From assembly GCA_963730395.1 (NCBI GenBank), contig CAVSSK010000018.1, positions 248,001 through 312,000 on the forward strand: a stretch of DNA of 64,000 nt, written 5' to 3'. The stretch's first letter is position 1; every line of letters begins with the position of its first letter. A program made the position numbers and the translations under genes. The notes under the pieces are model-generated. The model searched no databases. It was not told the DNA's origin and was given only the letters and a program-made list of their open reading frames with translations. Positions 8,511-16,951 of the stretch are shown in pieces. This DNA is from Bog-473 sp963730395 (GTDB lineage: Bacteria > Actinomycetota > Acidimicrobiia > Acidimicrobiales > RAAP-2).

Positions 8511-9105
8511 TCCGCCGTAGGTCGTCGTCGAGCTCGATCCCGAAGGACTTGAACGCCAGGGCGAGGGTCTCGTAGGCACCGACGGTGAAGACGAGGTCCA
8601 TGATCTGCTGCTCGCCGAGCTCGGCCGCCAGGAGCTGCCACGTCGCATCGGCGATCTCCCCCTCGCCGATCAGCTCGTCGACCGCCGAGAGCATGGCCCG
8701 GTCGAGACCGGACCAGCCGGGTGCGTCCGGGCCCTCGCCGATCCGGGCCACGTCGTCGGCGTCCAGCCCCACGTCGCCGGCGAGCACGCGGTGCTGCTCC
8801 CATTCGTAGACCGACCCCCTGAGCGCGGCGACCCGGAGCACGAGCAGCTCACGCTGGCGCGGCGTCAGCGTCGACGAGAAGAGGATGTACCCGTTGAAGG
8901 TGTTGAAGGCCTTCGTGAGCTCGGGGTGCAGGGCGAGGGTGCCGAGCGCGTTCAGCGCCTTCGGGCGGCCTTCTGTCTGGGGGCGGGGATGACGGGCGTC
9001 GGCCGGACGGAGCGCGGCCAGGGCGGCCCGCATGGCCTCGGGCCATTGCTTGGGAGGGAGGGGCGTGAGCCGCGCCACGTCAGGTGTTCCGGCCGCCGTT
9101 GACAC
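8506..9105 (-). CDS. Carboxymuconolactone decarboxylase/AhpD-like protein without CxxC
   Basis: A 199-residue all-helical protein of the carboxymuconolactone decarboxylase family. The family core is visible in LTPRQRELLVLRVAAL and YEWEQHRVLAGDVG near the middle. In AhpD the corresponding motif is ExxxCxxCxxxH; here the two cysteines are absent, so peroxidase activity is unlikely and a lyase, hydratase or structural role is more plausible. Its 5' end overlaps the 3' end of the SDR gene by 26 bases, implying translational coupling. It lies between oxygenase and dehydrogenase genes of one minus-strand operon. Substrate unknown. Confidence 0.8.
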   Translation of the reverse strand: MSTAAGTPDVARLTPLPPKQWPEAMRAALAALRPADARHPRPQTEGRPKALNALGTLALHPELTKAFNTFNGYILFSSTLTPRQRELLVLRVAALRGSVYEWEQHRVLAGDVGLDADDVARIGEGPDAPGWSGLDRAMLSAVDELIGEGEIADATWQLLAAELGEQQIMDLVFTVGAYETLALAFKSFGIELDDDLRRK

Positions 9106-9832
9106 CGATGACCTGCCCCGTCACGTAGCTGGCCTCGTCGCGGACGAGGAACGCGCACGCCGCCGCGATGTCCTCGGGTCGGCCCACCCTGCGCACCGGC
9201 GTCAAGGACGCATGGTGCTCGACCCCCTCGCCGAGACGACCCTTGCGCTCGGAGCCGCGGAGCATCGGGGTGTCGATGAAGCCCGGCGGGATCGTGTTCA
9301 CCGTGATGCCCAACGGGGCGAGCTCGAGGGCCAGCGCCTTGGTGAAGCCGATGACGCCGGCCTTGGAGGCGACGTAGTGCGTCATGAGCGGCTGGCCCCC
9401 CTGCGCGCTCGACGACGAGATGTTGACGATGCGGCCCCACCCCTCCTCGATCATGTCGGGCACGACCGCCTGGCAGCAGTCGAAGGTCCCGGTCAGGTTC
9501 ACCGCCAGGATGCGGCTCCATTTCTCGGCGGTGATCTTGAGGAACGGGTCGAACCCCTCCATCCCTGCGCTGTTGACCAGGATGGTGGGCCGACCGAGGC
9601 GCTCGCGGACCGTCGTCACGCCGGCATCGATCTGCGCCCGATCGGTCACGTCGACCTCGACGCCGATGGCCGTGCCACCCGACGCCACGATCTTGGCCGC
9701 CGCCGCCTCGGCGGCCGCGGCGTCGCGGTCGAAGATGGCAACGGCGTCGTGCTCCGCGGCGAGCCGTTCGGCGATGGCGAGCCCGATGCCGGACGCGCCC
9801 CCGGTCACGATTGCAATGCGCTCCGTGTTCAC
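9080..9832 (-). CDS. SDR family oxidoreductase (FabG/3-hydroxybutyrate dehydrogenase-like)
   Basis: A 250-residue classical SDR. The cofactor motif is VTGGASGIG, the NNAG-like element is NSAGMEG, the catalytic serine is in NISSSSAQGG and YVASK holds the Tyr and Lys. The C-terminus ends with VIGVNGGRNT, typical of the FabG branch. I chose the GTG at 9832 because GGAGAGGAG stands eight bases upstream and the GTG overlaps the TGA of the TauD gene (GTGA), a normal coupled junction. A longer frame to 9901 would add 23 residues read from the TauD gene. Probable role: oxidation of a hydroxyl made by the neighbouring dioxygenases. Confidence 0.85.
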   Translation of the reverse strand: MNTERIAIVTGGASGIGLAIAERLAAEHDAVAIFDRDAAAAEAAAAKIVASGGTAIGVEVDVTDRAQIDAGVTTVRERLGRPTILVNSAGMEGFDPFLKITAEKWSRILAVNLTGTFDCCQAVVPDMIEEGWGRIVNISSSSAQGGQPLMTHYVASKAGVIGFTKALALELAPLGITVNTIPPGFIDTPMLRGSERKGRLGEGVEHHASLTPVRRVGRPEDIAAACAFLVRDEASYVTGQVIGVNGGRNT

Positions 9833-10659
9833 TTGATCCGCTCCTCTCCGTGCAGCGTCGTGCGGTGCATGTCCCGCGGCGAGGCCGCGTCGTACGGGCA
9901 CGCCCGGTGCAGCACCCCGCGGTTGTCCCAGATCACCAGGTCACCGACCGCCCATTGGTGGCGATAGACGCGCTCGGGCGTGGTCGCTCTGGCCAGCAGG
10001 TCGGCCAGCAGCGCCCGCCCCTCCTCCACCTCCATGCCGGCCACGTGCGACGTCGTCGCGCCGAGCACCAGGGAGCGGCGCCCCGACTCGTGCGTCCAGA
10101 CCAGGGGGTGCTCCTTCGACGGTCGCTTCCGCCAGAGGGCGAGCTCCTCGGGTGAGGGGTCGTCGTTGATCATCCGCTGCGCCGCCTCGAAGGAGTGCAC
10201 GACCCGGAGGGACAGGCAGCGCTCCTTCACCTCGTCCGGCAGGTCGTCGAAGGCGGTGTACGTGCTGGCGAACTCGGTCTCGCCCCCCGACTCGGCGACG
10301 GCGTGGGCGCTGAGGATCGTCGCCATGATCGGGACGTCATCGGTGCAACCGTCGATGTGCCAGTCGAACGTCCCGCGCAGGTAGGCGGCCATGGGGTTCT
10401 TGGCCGGGTCGAGGGTGATGCGGAAGATCTCGGGGTGCACCCCCTTGCCGAAGACCTCGACCCGTCCCAGCCGCTTGCTGAACGCCACCTGCGCCGCGTC
10501 GTCGAGGTGCAGGTCGCGGAAGACCAGGACGCCGTGGGTGTCGAGGGTGGCCAGGAGCCAGGCCGGGAGCGCCTCGTCCTGGAGCAGCCGCTCGGGGTCG
10601 ACCCCGGCGACCTCCACCCCCACGGTGGCGCTGAGCTGTTCCGTGGTCACCGCAGTCAT
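9829..10659 (-). CDS. TauD/TfdA family Fe(II)/2-oxoglutarate dioxygenase
   Basis: A 276-residue alpha-ketoglutarate-dependent dioxygenase. The iron-binding HxD is in DWHIDGCTDD and the distal histidine in VLHRACPYDA, with the oxoglutarate-binding arginine likely in the following DMHRTT region. Length fits the family. The ATG at 10659 is preceded by GAAGGGAAGA; an upstream extension in frame is low-complexity and overlaps the synthetase gene. It is translationally coupled to the SDR that follows. Such enzymes hydroxylate unactivated carbons, for example alpha to a sulfonate, ether or carboxylate; the substrate here is not known. Confidence 0.88.
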   Translation of the reverse strand: MTAVTTEQLSATVGVEVAGVDPERLLQDEALPAWLLATLDTHGVLVFRDLHLDDAAQVAFSKRLGRVEVFGKGVHPEIFRITLDPAKNPMAAYLRGTFDWHIDGCTDDVPIMATILSAHAVAESGGETEFASTYTAFDDLPDEVKERCLSLRVVHSFEAAQRMINDDPSPEELALWRKRPSKEHPLVWTHESGRRSLVLGATTSHVAGMEVEEGRALLADLLARATTPERVYRHQWAVGDLVIWDNRGVLHRACPYDAASPRDMHRTTLHGEERIK

Positions 10660-10707
10660 GGGTCTTCCCTTCGCGTCCGGACTCGATAGAGGCGCGCTAC
10701 TGGTTTT

Positions 10708-10720
10708 CAAGAATAGCGTT
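10708..10720 (-). promoter_or_regulatory. Recurrent 13-bp motif, copy 4
   Basis: The minus strand reads AACGCTATTCTTG, 49 bases upstream of the TauD gene start and directly after the stop codon of the acyl-CoA synthetase. An inverted repeat (CGCTA at 10695, TAGCG at 10714) spans it. Confidence 0.45.
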
Positions 10721-10721
10721 T

Positions 10722-12364
10722 TCACCCCGCGGCCGTCCCGGGGCTCCCCTCGCGCAGCTGCTGGCGGAGGCGGAACTTCTGGACCTTCCCCGACGCCGTC
10801 CGGGGGAACTCGCCGACGGCGACGACCGACTCCGGCCACTTCTGGCGGGCGAGGCCGGCGGCGGCGAGGCGGCGGCGCACCTGGTCGAGCGTGGGAGGGG
10901 CCGCGCCGTCGTGGACGCGCACCACCGCCGCCGCGTGCTCGCCCAGGCGGGCGTCGGGCTCGGCGACGACGCAGACCTCGGCGACGCCGTCCATGCCCGC
11001 CAGGAGCTCCTCGATCTCCTGGGCGCTGATGTTCTCCCCGCCGCGGATGATGATGTCGGAGATGCGGTCCGTGATGGTGAGGTAGCCGTCGTCGTCCAGC
11101 GTGCCGACGTCCCCGGTGTGGTACCAGCCCTCCGCGTCGAAGACGCGCGCGGTCAGCGTGGCGTCGGTGTAGCCGAGGAAGCAGTCCGGGCCCCGGCTGA
11201 GGATCTCCCCCTCACCGGAGAGCTTCAGCTCGACCCCCGGCAGCGGCGGTCCGTCGGTGGTCAGCCGCTTGACCTCGGGATCACTGAGGAGGCACCCGGT
11301 GATGGACGGATGCTCGGTGCTGCCGTAGGAGCGGAACACGCGGATGCCGAGGTTCGTCGCCCGCTCCATCACCGCCACCGGGACCGGAGATCCCCCGAGC
11401 CCGGCGAACGGCATCAGGGCCAGGTGCGCAGGCGTGAAGTCAGGATGGTCGAGCAGGCTGGTCAGGAAGTAGGTCGCGCCGCCGCCGACCCCGAGCCCCT
11501 CCTCGCTCATCAGGCGCAGCACCTCGCCCGGGTCCCAGACGTCGACCAGGTGGACCGGGCGCTCCCGCAGCAGCGGCACCAGGAACGCGTTGAGCATCCC
11601 GATGAAGTGGCCCACGGGCGCGCCGGTGATGCCGGGCGGGCCGCCCGTGGGGAACATGTAGTCGAGCTGGCGGGCCTCGAAGCCGATCGTCCGGTGCGAG
11701 TGCACCACGCCCTTGGGGTCGCGCGTCGTCCCCGAGGTGAAGCCGACGATCGCCGGTGCGTCGGGGTCCACCGCGGCGGGAGCGGCGACCGCACCGCCCG
11801 TGAGCAGCGACGCGAACGGCGTGGCCCCGGGGGGAGCTCGCGCTGGGAACTGCCGTCGGCGGCGACGAGCCAGAGCGGGACGGGGTGCCGCTGCAGCAGG
11901 TCGGCGTAGACCGCCAGGTAGTCGTTGTGGCCGAAGCGGCCGGCGGTGACCACCACGTCGGGCGACGTCGCCCCCAGGATGTACTCCACCTCCTTGGCAC
12001 CGTAGAAGTGGACGATCGGGATGACGACGGCACCCACGTACGCCGCGGCCCAGAACGAGATGGCGGCCTCCACCCAGTTGGGCAGCTGGAGCACGACCAC
12101 CGAGCCCGGGCCGATGCCCCGCGCCGCCAACGCGCCGGCCAGCGCGCGGGCGGCACGGTCCACGTCGGCGAACGTGCCGGCCCACGGCCGGACCTGCGAG
12201 TGCACCTGGAAGGTCTGAGCGCCCAGGCGCCCCAGCCCCTCCGCCACCGTGGCGCCCAGCGTGGCGTCGGTCCACCAGCCCTCGGCGACGTAGCGGCGCG
12301 CCTCGCCCTCGGGCAGCGATCGCAGCGCCCACCTCTCCGCAGCCGTGCCCGGACGCTCCCCCAC
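10722..12364 (-). pseudogene. AMP-forming acyl-CoA synthetase, split by a frameshift
   Basis: The two halves of one ANL-superfamily CoA ligase are in different frames. Residues from MGERPGTAAERW (start 12364) read well to about 11835. The protein then continues one frame over with ATPFASLLTGG and carries the ATP-binding FTSGTTRDPKG, the YGSTEH motif, YHTGDVGTLDDDGY and the C-terminal lysine region RTASGKVQKF. The switch falls beside CCCCCCGGGG (11825-11834), where one additional G would restore a protein of about 547 residues. Either a sequencing error or an inactivating mutation fits. If intact, it would load a carboxylic acid onto CoA at the head of the minus-strand operon with TauD, SDR, CMD and the Rieske oxygenase. 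Confidence 0.8.
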
Positions 12365-12468
12365 CGGTCCTCCTTCCGTCCGCCCCGCGCCGTGACTCCC
12401 GCACGACGACCTGACGCACTATGGCACGGTCCCGGCGCACGCGGCCAGCCTCGTTGCCCGTGGACGAG

Positions 12469-12481
12469 AACTACATTATCG
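12469..12481 (+). promoter_or_regulatory. Recurrent 13-bp motif, copy 5, at a probable leaderless start
   Basis: AACTACATTATCG ends nine bases before the ATG of the reductase at 12491. No ribosome-binding sequence is visible between motif and start. If TACATT or CATTAT acts as a -10 element, transcription would begin at or next to the ATG, giving a leaderless mRNA, which is common in actinobacteria. Confidence 0.45.
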
Positions 12482-12490
12482 TATTGAATT

Positions 12491-13555
12491 ATGGCGGTTT
12501 CACGGCCACTGGCAGGTGCGACGGAGACGGTGCACGACCACGGGTTCCACCCGTTGCCCATCGCCCGGGTCATCCGCGAGACGGCCGACGCCAGCTCGTT
12601 CGTGCTCGACGTGCCCGACGACCTCGCGCCGGCCTTCGCCTACGAGGCCGGACAGTTCTGCACCTTCCGGGTGCGGGTGGACGGCCAGCCGCACCTGCGG
12701 TGCTACTCCATGTCGTCCTCGCCGGCGGTCGACACCGATCTGCAGGTGACCGTGAAGCGGACGGCGGGCGGCGTGGTGTCGAACTTCATGATCGACCATC
12801 TGGCGGCGGGCGACACGGTCGAGGTCACCCGGCCGGCCGGCGTCTTCTGCCTCTCCCCGGGCGACCGGGACGTCGTCGCCTTCTGCGCCGGGAGCGGGAT
12901 CACGCCCGTGCACTCGCTGCTGAAGACGGCGCTCACGACCACGACCCGGCGCGTGCGCCTCTTCTACGCCAACCGAGACCGCGCCGCCGTGATCTTCGCA
13001 TCCGAGCTCGACGCCCTGGGTGCGTCGCACGGCGAGCGCCTCTCGGTGTCGCACCACCTCGACATCGAGCGCGGGCTCGTGCAGCCGGACGCCATCCGCG
13101 ACTTCGCGGGCGTCGACTGGGACTCGGAGTTCTACGTCTGCGGGCCCGGCCCCTTCATGGACATCGTCGAGCAGGTGCTCCTCGCCGGCGGGGTGCTCGA
13201 GGACCGGATCCACATCGAGCGGTTCACGCCGACCGAGCAGGTGCTCGAGCCCGTCCCGCCGTTCTCGACGGCGGTGGCGTCCCGGGTCACCGTCGAGCTG
13301 TCCGGCCGCACCGACTCGACCGACCATCGCCCCGGCACGACGATCCTGCAGACGGCACGCCAGATGGGCATGGCCCCGCCCTTCTCCTGCGAGGCGGGGA
13401 GCTGCGCCACCTGCATGGCGAGGCTCGTCGAGGGCACCGCCGACATGCACGTCAACAACGCGCTCACCGACGACGAGGTTGCCGAGGGATGGGTGCTCAC
13501 GTGCCAGGCCGTCCCGAACAGCCCGTCCGTCCACGTGGTCTACGAGGACGCCTGA
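12491..13555 (+). CDS. KshB-like flavin and 2Fe-2S oxygenase reductase
   Basis: A 354-residue electron-transfer protein with an N-terminal FAD domain (RCYSMSSSP, the RxYS flavin motif), a central NAD(P)H domain (FCAGSGITPVHS and the CGPGPFMD motif) and a C-terminal plant-type ferredoxin with CEAGSCATC and a distant cysteine in LTCQA. This order is that of KshB, the reductase of 3-ketosteroid 9-alpha-hydroxylase, and of related PaaE/HmpX-type reductases. It would pass electrons from NAD(P)H to a Rieske oxygenase, most simply the one at 7148, or possibly a P450. It heads a four-gene set with TGATG junctions. The steroid specificity is not provable from this sequence. Confidence 0.88.
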   Translation: MAVSRPLAGATETVHDHGFHPLPIARVIRETADASSFVLDVPDDLAPAFAYEAGQFCTFRVRVDGQPHLRCYSMSSSPAVDTDLQVTVKRTAGGVVSNFMIDHLAAGDTVEVTRPAGVFCLSPGDRDVVAFCAGSGITPVHSLLKTALTTTTRRVRLFYANRDRAAVIFASELDALGASHGERLSVSHHLDIERGLVQPDAIRDFAGVDWDSEFYVCGPGPFMDIVEQVLLAGGVLEDRIHIERFTPTEQVLEPVPPFSTAVASRVTVELSGRTDSTDHRPGTTILQTARQMGMAPPFSCEAGSCATCMARLVEGTADMHVNNALTDDEVAEGWVLTCQAVPNSPSVHVVYEDA

Positions 13556-13992
13556 TGGGCGGCGCCCCGATCGACGACGTGCTGGAGATCCATCAATTGC
13601 TGGCCCGCTACGCCCTCGGGATGACCAAGGACGACATCGAGAGCGTGGTGGAGGTCTTCACGGCGGACGGCACGTACAGCGCCTTCGGGGATACCTACCG
13701 CCTCGAGGACTTCCCGGCGCTCGTGGCCGCCGCCCCCAAGGGCCTGTTCCTGGTGGGACCCCCCGTCCTGGAGCTGGACGGGGATGCCGGGACCGGGCAG
13801 CAGCCCCTGTGCTTCGTCGAGCAGACGACGCACGACATGCGGATCGGCTACTACAGCGACACCTACCGCCGCACCGACGAGGGCTGGCGCCTGCGCACCC
13901 GGTCGATGACGTTCCTCCGCAAGAGCGGTGCCCGCGACGCCGGGCGGCCGCACGACCCGACGCGGCCCCCGCCGTCGCCCTCGACCGACTGA
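13555..13992 (+). CDS. SnoaL/NTF2-like protein
   Basis: A 145-residue protein with the SnoaL or nuclear-transport-factor-2 fold signature: the N-terminal helix IDDVLEIHQLLARYALGM, then VVEVFTADGTYS, and a final strand pair with WRLRTRSMTFLR. The start ATG overlaps the upstream stop (TGATG), so translation is coupled to the reductase gene. Members of this fold include small isomerases, cyclases, dehydratases and the beta subunits of Rieske dioxygenases, so it could be an isomerase acting on the CoA ester or a partner for the oxygenase. The proline-rich C-terminal tail is unusual. Function not assigned. Confidence 0.78.
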   Translation: MGGAPIDDVLEIHQLLARYALGMTKDDIESVVEVFTADGTYSAFGDTYRLEDFPALVAAAPKGLFLVGPPVLELDGDAGTGQQPLCFVEQTTHDMRIGYYSDTYRRTDEGWRLRTRSMTFLRKSGARDAGRPHDPTRPPPSPSTD

Positions 13993-15122
13993 TGGAGCTC
14001 GACGAGTTCCGATCCTCGCTCGACGACTGGCTCGACCAGAACGAGCACTTGCTCAAGGGCGAGCACGAGGCCGCGGAGACGCTCGACGACCAGATGGCGC
14101 AGCTGGCCAGGGTCAAGCGCCTGACCTACGACGCGGGCTACATGCGCTGGGGTTGGCCCGAGCGCGTCGGCGGCCTGGGCGGGTCGAGCCTGCTACGCGC
14201 CTATCTCGGCGAGGCGCTCACCTTCCGTGGACTGGTCGAGCCGGGCATCTACTCCCTGACCGAGGTCCTGGCGCCGACGATGATCGACTACGCCACGCCC
14301 GAGCTCGCCGCCACCATGGTGCCGCGGCTCCTGCGGGGCGACGAGACGTGGTGCCAGGGCTTCTCGGAGCCCGGGACGGGGAGCAACCTGGCCGCGCTGT
14401 CGTGCCGAGCCACCCGGACGGACGGCGGCTGGAGCGTGACGGGGCAGAAGGTCTGGACCAGCCTCGCCCAGTACGCCCAGCGCTGCGTGCTGCTCACACG
14501 TACCGGTGCCGCGGACTCTGCGCACCGCGGCATCACCGCCCTGTTCGTCGACATGGACAGCGCCGGGATAGAGGTGCGGCCGATCGAGACGATGCACGGC
14601 TTCCCGGAGTTCTCGGAGGTCTTCTTCGACGGCGTCCTCGTCCCGCTCGACCGCACCCTCGGCCAGGAGGGTCAGGGTTGGTCGGTGGCCATGGACCTCC
14701 TTCCCTACGAGCGCAGCACCGCCCTCTGGCACCGTGCGGCCTACCTCCAGCAGCGCCTGGCGGGCCTGCTCCGGGCCGCCCCGGCCGGGGCGCTCGACCC
14801 GGCGGACGTGGGCGAGGTGGCGCAGCTGCTCTTCGCCCTGCGCGCCCGCTCGCGCTCGACGCAGCGCCGGCTGGCGTCGGGCGAGCGACTCGGGCCCGAG
14901 ACGTCCATCGACAAGGTGCTCGTCGCCACCGCCGAGCAGGCGGTGTTCGACCTGGTGGCCGACGGGCTGTCGGTGAGTCTGGGCACGGGTGACGACCCCG
15001 CCAGCGAGCGCTGGCGCCGCGAGTTCCTGTACTCGCGCGCCGCCACCATCTACGGGGGGACGGCGGAGATCCAGCGGAACATCATCGCTCGCCGGCTGCT
15101 CGACCTCGGGGCCGACCGCTGA
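13992..15122 (+). CDS. Acyl-CoA dehydrogenase
   Basis: A 376-residue flavin acyl-CoA dehydrogenase that introduces an alpha-beta double bond into an acyl-CoA. The signature stretches QGFSEPGTGSNLAAL and WSVTGQKVWTS (FAD and substrate contacts) and the C-terminal YGGTAEIQRNIIARRLL are present. The ATG overlaps the preceding stop (TGATG) and its own stop overlaps the next start the same way. The tandem arrangement with a shorter, divergent relative is that of heteromeric acyl-CoA dehydrogenases of steroid side-chain degradation (ChsE1-ChsE2 type). This protein carries the better-conserved active-site half. Confidence 0.9.
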   Translation: MELDEFRSSLDDWLDQNEHLLKGEHEAAETLDDQMAQLARVKRLTYDAGYMRWGWPERVGGLGGSSLLRAYLGEALTFRGLVEPGIYSLTEVLAPTMIDYATPELAATMVPRLLRGDETWCQGFSEPGTGSNLAALSCRATRTDGGWSVTGQKVWTSLAQYAQRCVLLTRTGAADSAHRGITALFVDMDSAGIEVRPIETMHGFPEFSEVFFDGVLVPLDRTLGQEGQGWSVAMDLLPYERSTALWHRAAYLQQRLAGLLRAAPAGALDPADVGEVAQLLFALRARSRSTQRRLASGERLGPETSIDKVLVATAEQAVFDLVADGLSVSLGTGDDPASERWRREFLYSRAATIYGGTAEIQRNIIARRLLDLGADR

Positions 15123-16084
15123 TGGAACGCGCGGAGAGGGACGTGTTCGAGCGTGGCCTGCGCCACGCCGTCGAGGCGCACACCGGCGCGGGTCTCGATG
15201 CCGCACTCGCCGAGCTCGGGTGGCCCGACGCCCTCGTGGAGGACACGCAGGAGGCGGTCTCCGTCTTCTTCGGGCTCCAGGGCTCCGCCCTGGCCTCCTC
15301 CTCGGCGCTCGACCGGGTGCTGGCGTGCTCCATCGGGCTGGACGTCCCGCCGCCGGCGGGGTTCGTGCTGCCGCCGCTCGGGCGCTGGACCCCGCCGGCC
15401 GCACTCGACGGCGCACGTCTGGTCGTCCGCGGCCTCGGCACGCAGTCCCTGCTCGGGGGTGGGGACGCCGTGGTCGTGGCCCAGGCGGTCAACACCGAGC
15501 TCGCCTTCTGCGTGCCGACGGCCGAGCTGACGCTGCGGCCGGTGCACGGCATGGACCCGGGCCTCGGGCTCGTCGAGGTGCACGGCACCGTGCCGAAGGA
15601 CGCGTTGGCCCCCGAGGTCGTGGCCCCCTCCTGGTCGTCCGCGGTGACGCTGGCCCAGCTCGCCGTCGGCTACGAGCTGGTCGGCGCGGCGCGGGCGATG
15701 CTGGAGCTGGCCCGGCAGCACGCCCTCGCCCGCGTCCAATTCGGGCAGCCGATCGCCCGCTTCCAGGCGGTCCGGCACCGGCTGGCCGAGACGCTGGTGG
15801 GCATCGAGGCGGCGGCGGGTGTGCTGGACGCGGCCTGGGAGGACGGCTCACCGGTGACGGCGGCGGTCGCCAAGGCGCTCGCCGGCCGGGGCGCCCGCAC
15901 GGCCTCCCGCCACTGCCAGCAGGTGCTGGCCGGCATCGGCTTCACCACCGAGCACGAGTTCCACCGCTACGCCAAGCGGGTCCTGGTGCTCGACGAGCTG
16001 TTCGGCGCGTCCCGCTCGCTCACCCGCGAGCTCGGTCAGGACCTGGTGTCGGGGCGGCGGATGCCGGCGTTCGCGCCGTTGTAG
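15122..16084 (+). CDS. Short acyl-CoA dehydrogenase-like subunit
   Basis: A 320-residue, shortened member of the acyl-CoA dehydrogenase family, with a reduced N-terminal domain and central region. The C-terminal domain keeps RVQFGQPIARFQAVRHRLAE and LAGIGFTTEHEFHRYAKR, where the latter corresponds to the usual HGGIGFTWEHDLHLYLRR. It follows its larger partner with a TGATG junction. Such short, partly degenerate chains typically form alpha2-beta2 enzymes that handle bulky ring-containing acyl-CoA substrates; that role here is inferred. It converges with the dehydrogenase at 16091 with seven bases between stops. Confidence 0.85.
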   Translation: MERAERDVFERGLRHAVEAHTGAGLDAALAELGWPDALVEDTQEAVSVFFGLQGSALASSSALDRVLACSIGLDVPPPAGFVLPPLGRWTPPAALDGARLVVRGLGTQSLLGGGDAVVVAQAVNTELAFCVPTAELTLRPVHGMDPGLGLVEVHGTVPKDALAPEVVAPSWSSAVTLAQLAVGYELVGAARAMLELARQHALARVQFGQPIARFQAVRHRLAETLVGIEAAAGVLDAAWEDGSPVTAAVAKALAGRGARTASRHCQQVLAGIGFTTEHEFHRYAKRVLVLDELFGASRSLTRELGQDLVSGRRMPAFAPL

Positions 16085-16090
16085 TCGCGG

Positions 16091-16951
16091 TCACGACCCC
16101 TCGACGAAGGGATAGATGCGGGTGAAGTCGGCCCCGGGCTCGGACCGCTCGAACGCCTCCCACACCGACGCCGTGACCGTGCCGATGGAGCGGGGACTCC
16201 CGAGCTCGTCGGCGGCCTCGAGGTAGAGCCGCACGTCCTTGTGCATCAGCGAGTTGGAGAACCCGGCCGCGTAGCGCTCCGTCAGCACGTGGTCGGGGAA
16301 CTTGTCGGTGGAGGCGGCGCTCCTCCCGCTCGACTGGTTCAGGACGTCGAGCATCGCCGCCATGTCCAGCCCCACCGAGACGCCGAACGCGATGGCCTCG
16401 CTCGTCGCCGCCAGCGCCGTGGCGGAGAGGAAGTTGTTGGCCAGCTTGAGCGCCTGGCCCATGCCGGGCTCGTTCCCCACCCGGTGGAGGCGGTCGCTGA
16501 GCCCCCTCAGCACGGGCAGGACCCGGGCGCAGGCGTCGTCCGCCCCGGCGTACATCACGACCAGCGTGCGGGCGCGGGCACCGGCCACACCCCCGGACAC
16601 CGGCGCGTCGACGAAGCCGACACCGGCGCCGGCCAGGAGTGAGGCCACCCGGCGCGCCGCGGCGAGGCCGACGGTCGAGGTGTCGACGACATGGGTGGTG
16701 CGGCGAGCGGGCGCGGTCGCGATCGCCTCGGCCACCCGCTCGGACGCCTCGCCGTCGGGCAGGCTGAGCACCACCACCTCGGCCCGGCGGGCGACCCCGG
16801 CGACGTCGTCCGCGTCCGCCGCCCCTGCGGGCGTACGCGACGGGCCGAGGGCGTCGTGGGCCACCACGTCGTGGCCGGACGCCACCAGGTTGGCGGCCAG
16901 CGCGCCGCCCATGTTCCCGAGGCCCACGAAACCGACCGCGGTCACGGTCAC
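16091..16951 (-). CDS. 3-hydroxyisobutyrate dehydrogenase family protein
   Basis: A 286-residue NAD(P)-dependent beta-hydroxyacid dehydrogenase. The Rossmann motif is VGFVGLGNMGG at residues 6-16, the substrate-binding element is DAPVSGG, and the catalytic lysine is in GMGQALKLANNF. The family oxidises 3-hydroxyisobutyrate, tartronate semialdehyde or related beta-hydroxyacids, or reduces imines. It overlaps the upstream CMD-family gene by four bases (ATGA). An isobutyryl-type intermediate would link it with the B12 mutase at 37 kb, but that is speculative. Confidence 0.88.
   Translation of the reverse strand: MTVTAVGFVGLGNMGGALAANLVASGHDVVAHDALGPSRTPAGAADADDVAGVARRAEVVVLSLPDGEASERVAEAIATAPARRTTHVVDTSTVGLAAARRVASLLAGAGVGFVDAPVSGGVAGARARTLVVMYAGADDACARVLPVLRGLSDRLHRVGNEPGMGQALKLANNFLSATALAATSEAIAFGVSVGLDMAAMLDVLNQSSGRSAASTDKFPDHVLTERYAAGFSNSLMHKDVRLYLEAADELGSPRSIGTVTASVWEAFERSEPGADFTRIYPFVEGS

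Noticed and set aside
12421..13992. A 523-residue frame ending in the SnoaL-like gene
   Set aside because: Its N-terminal part is the reductase gene read in a wrong frame; only the part from 13555 is a protein with family features.
13020..15122. A 700-residue frame covering the first acyl-CoA dehydrogenase
   Set aside because: The first 320 codons overlap the KshB-like reductase and SnoaL genes out of frame and are arginine-rich; the real dehydrogenase starts at 13992.
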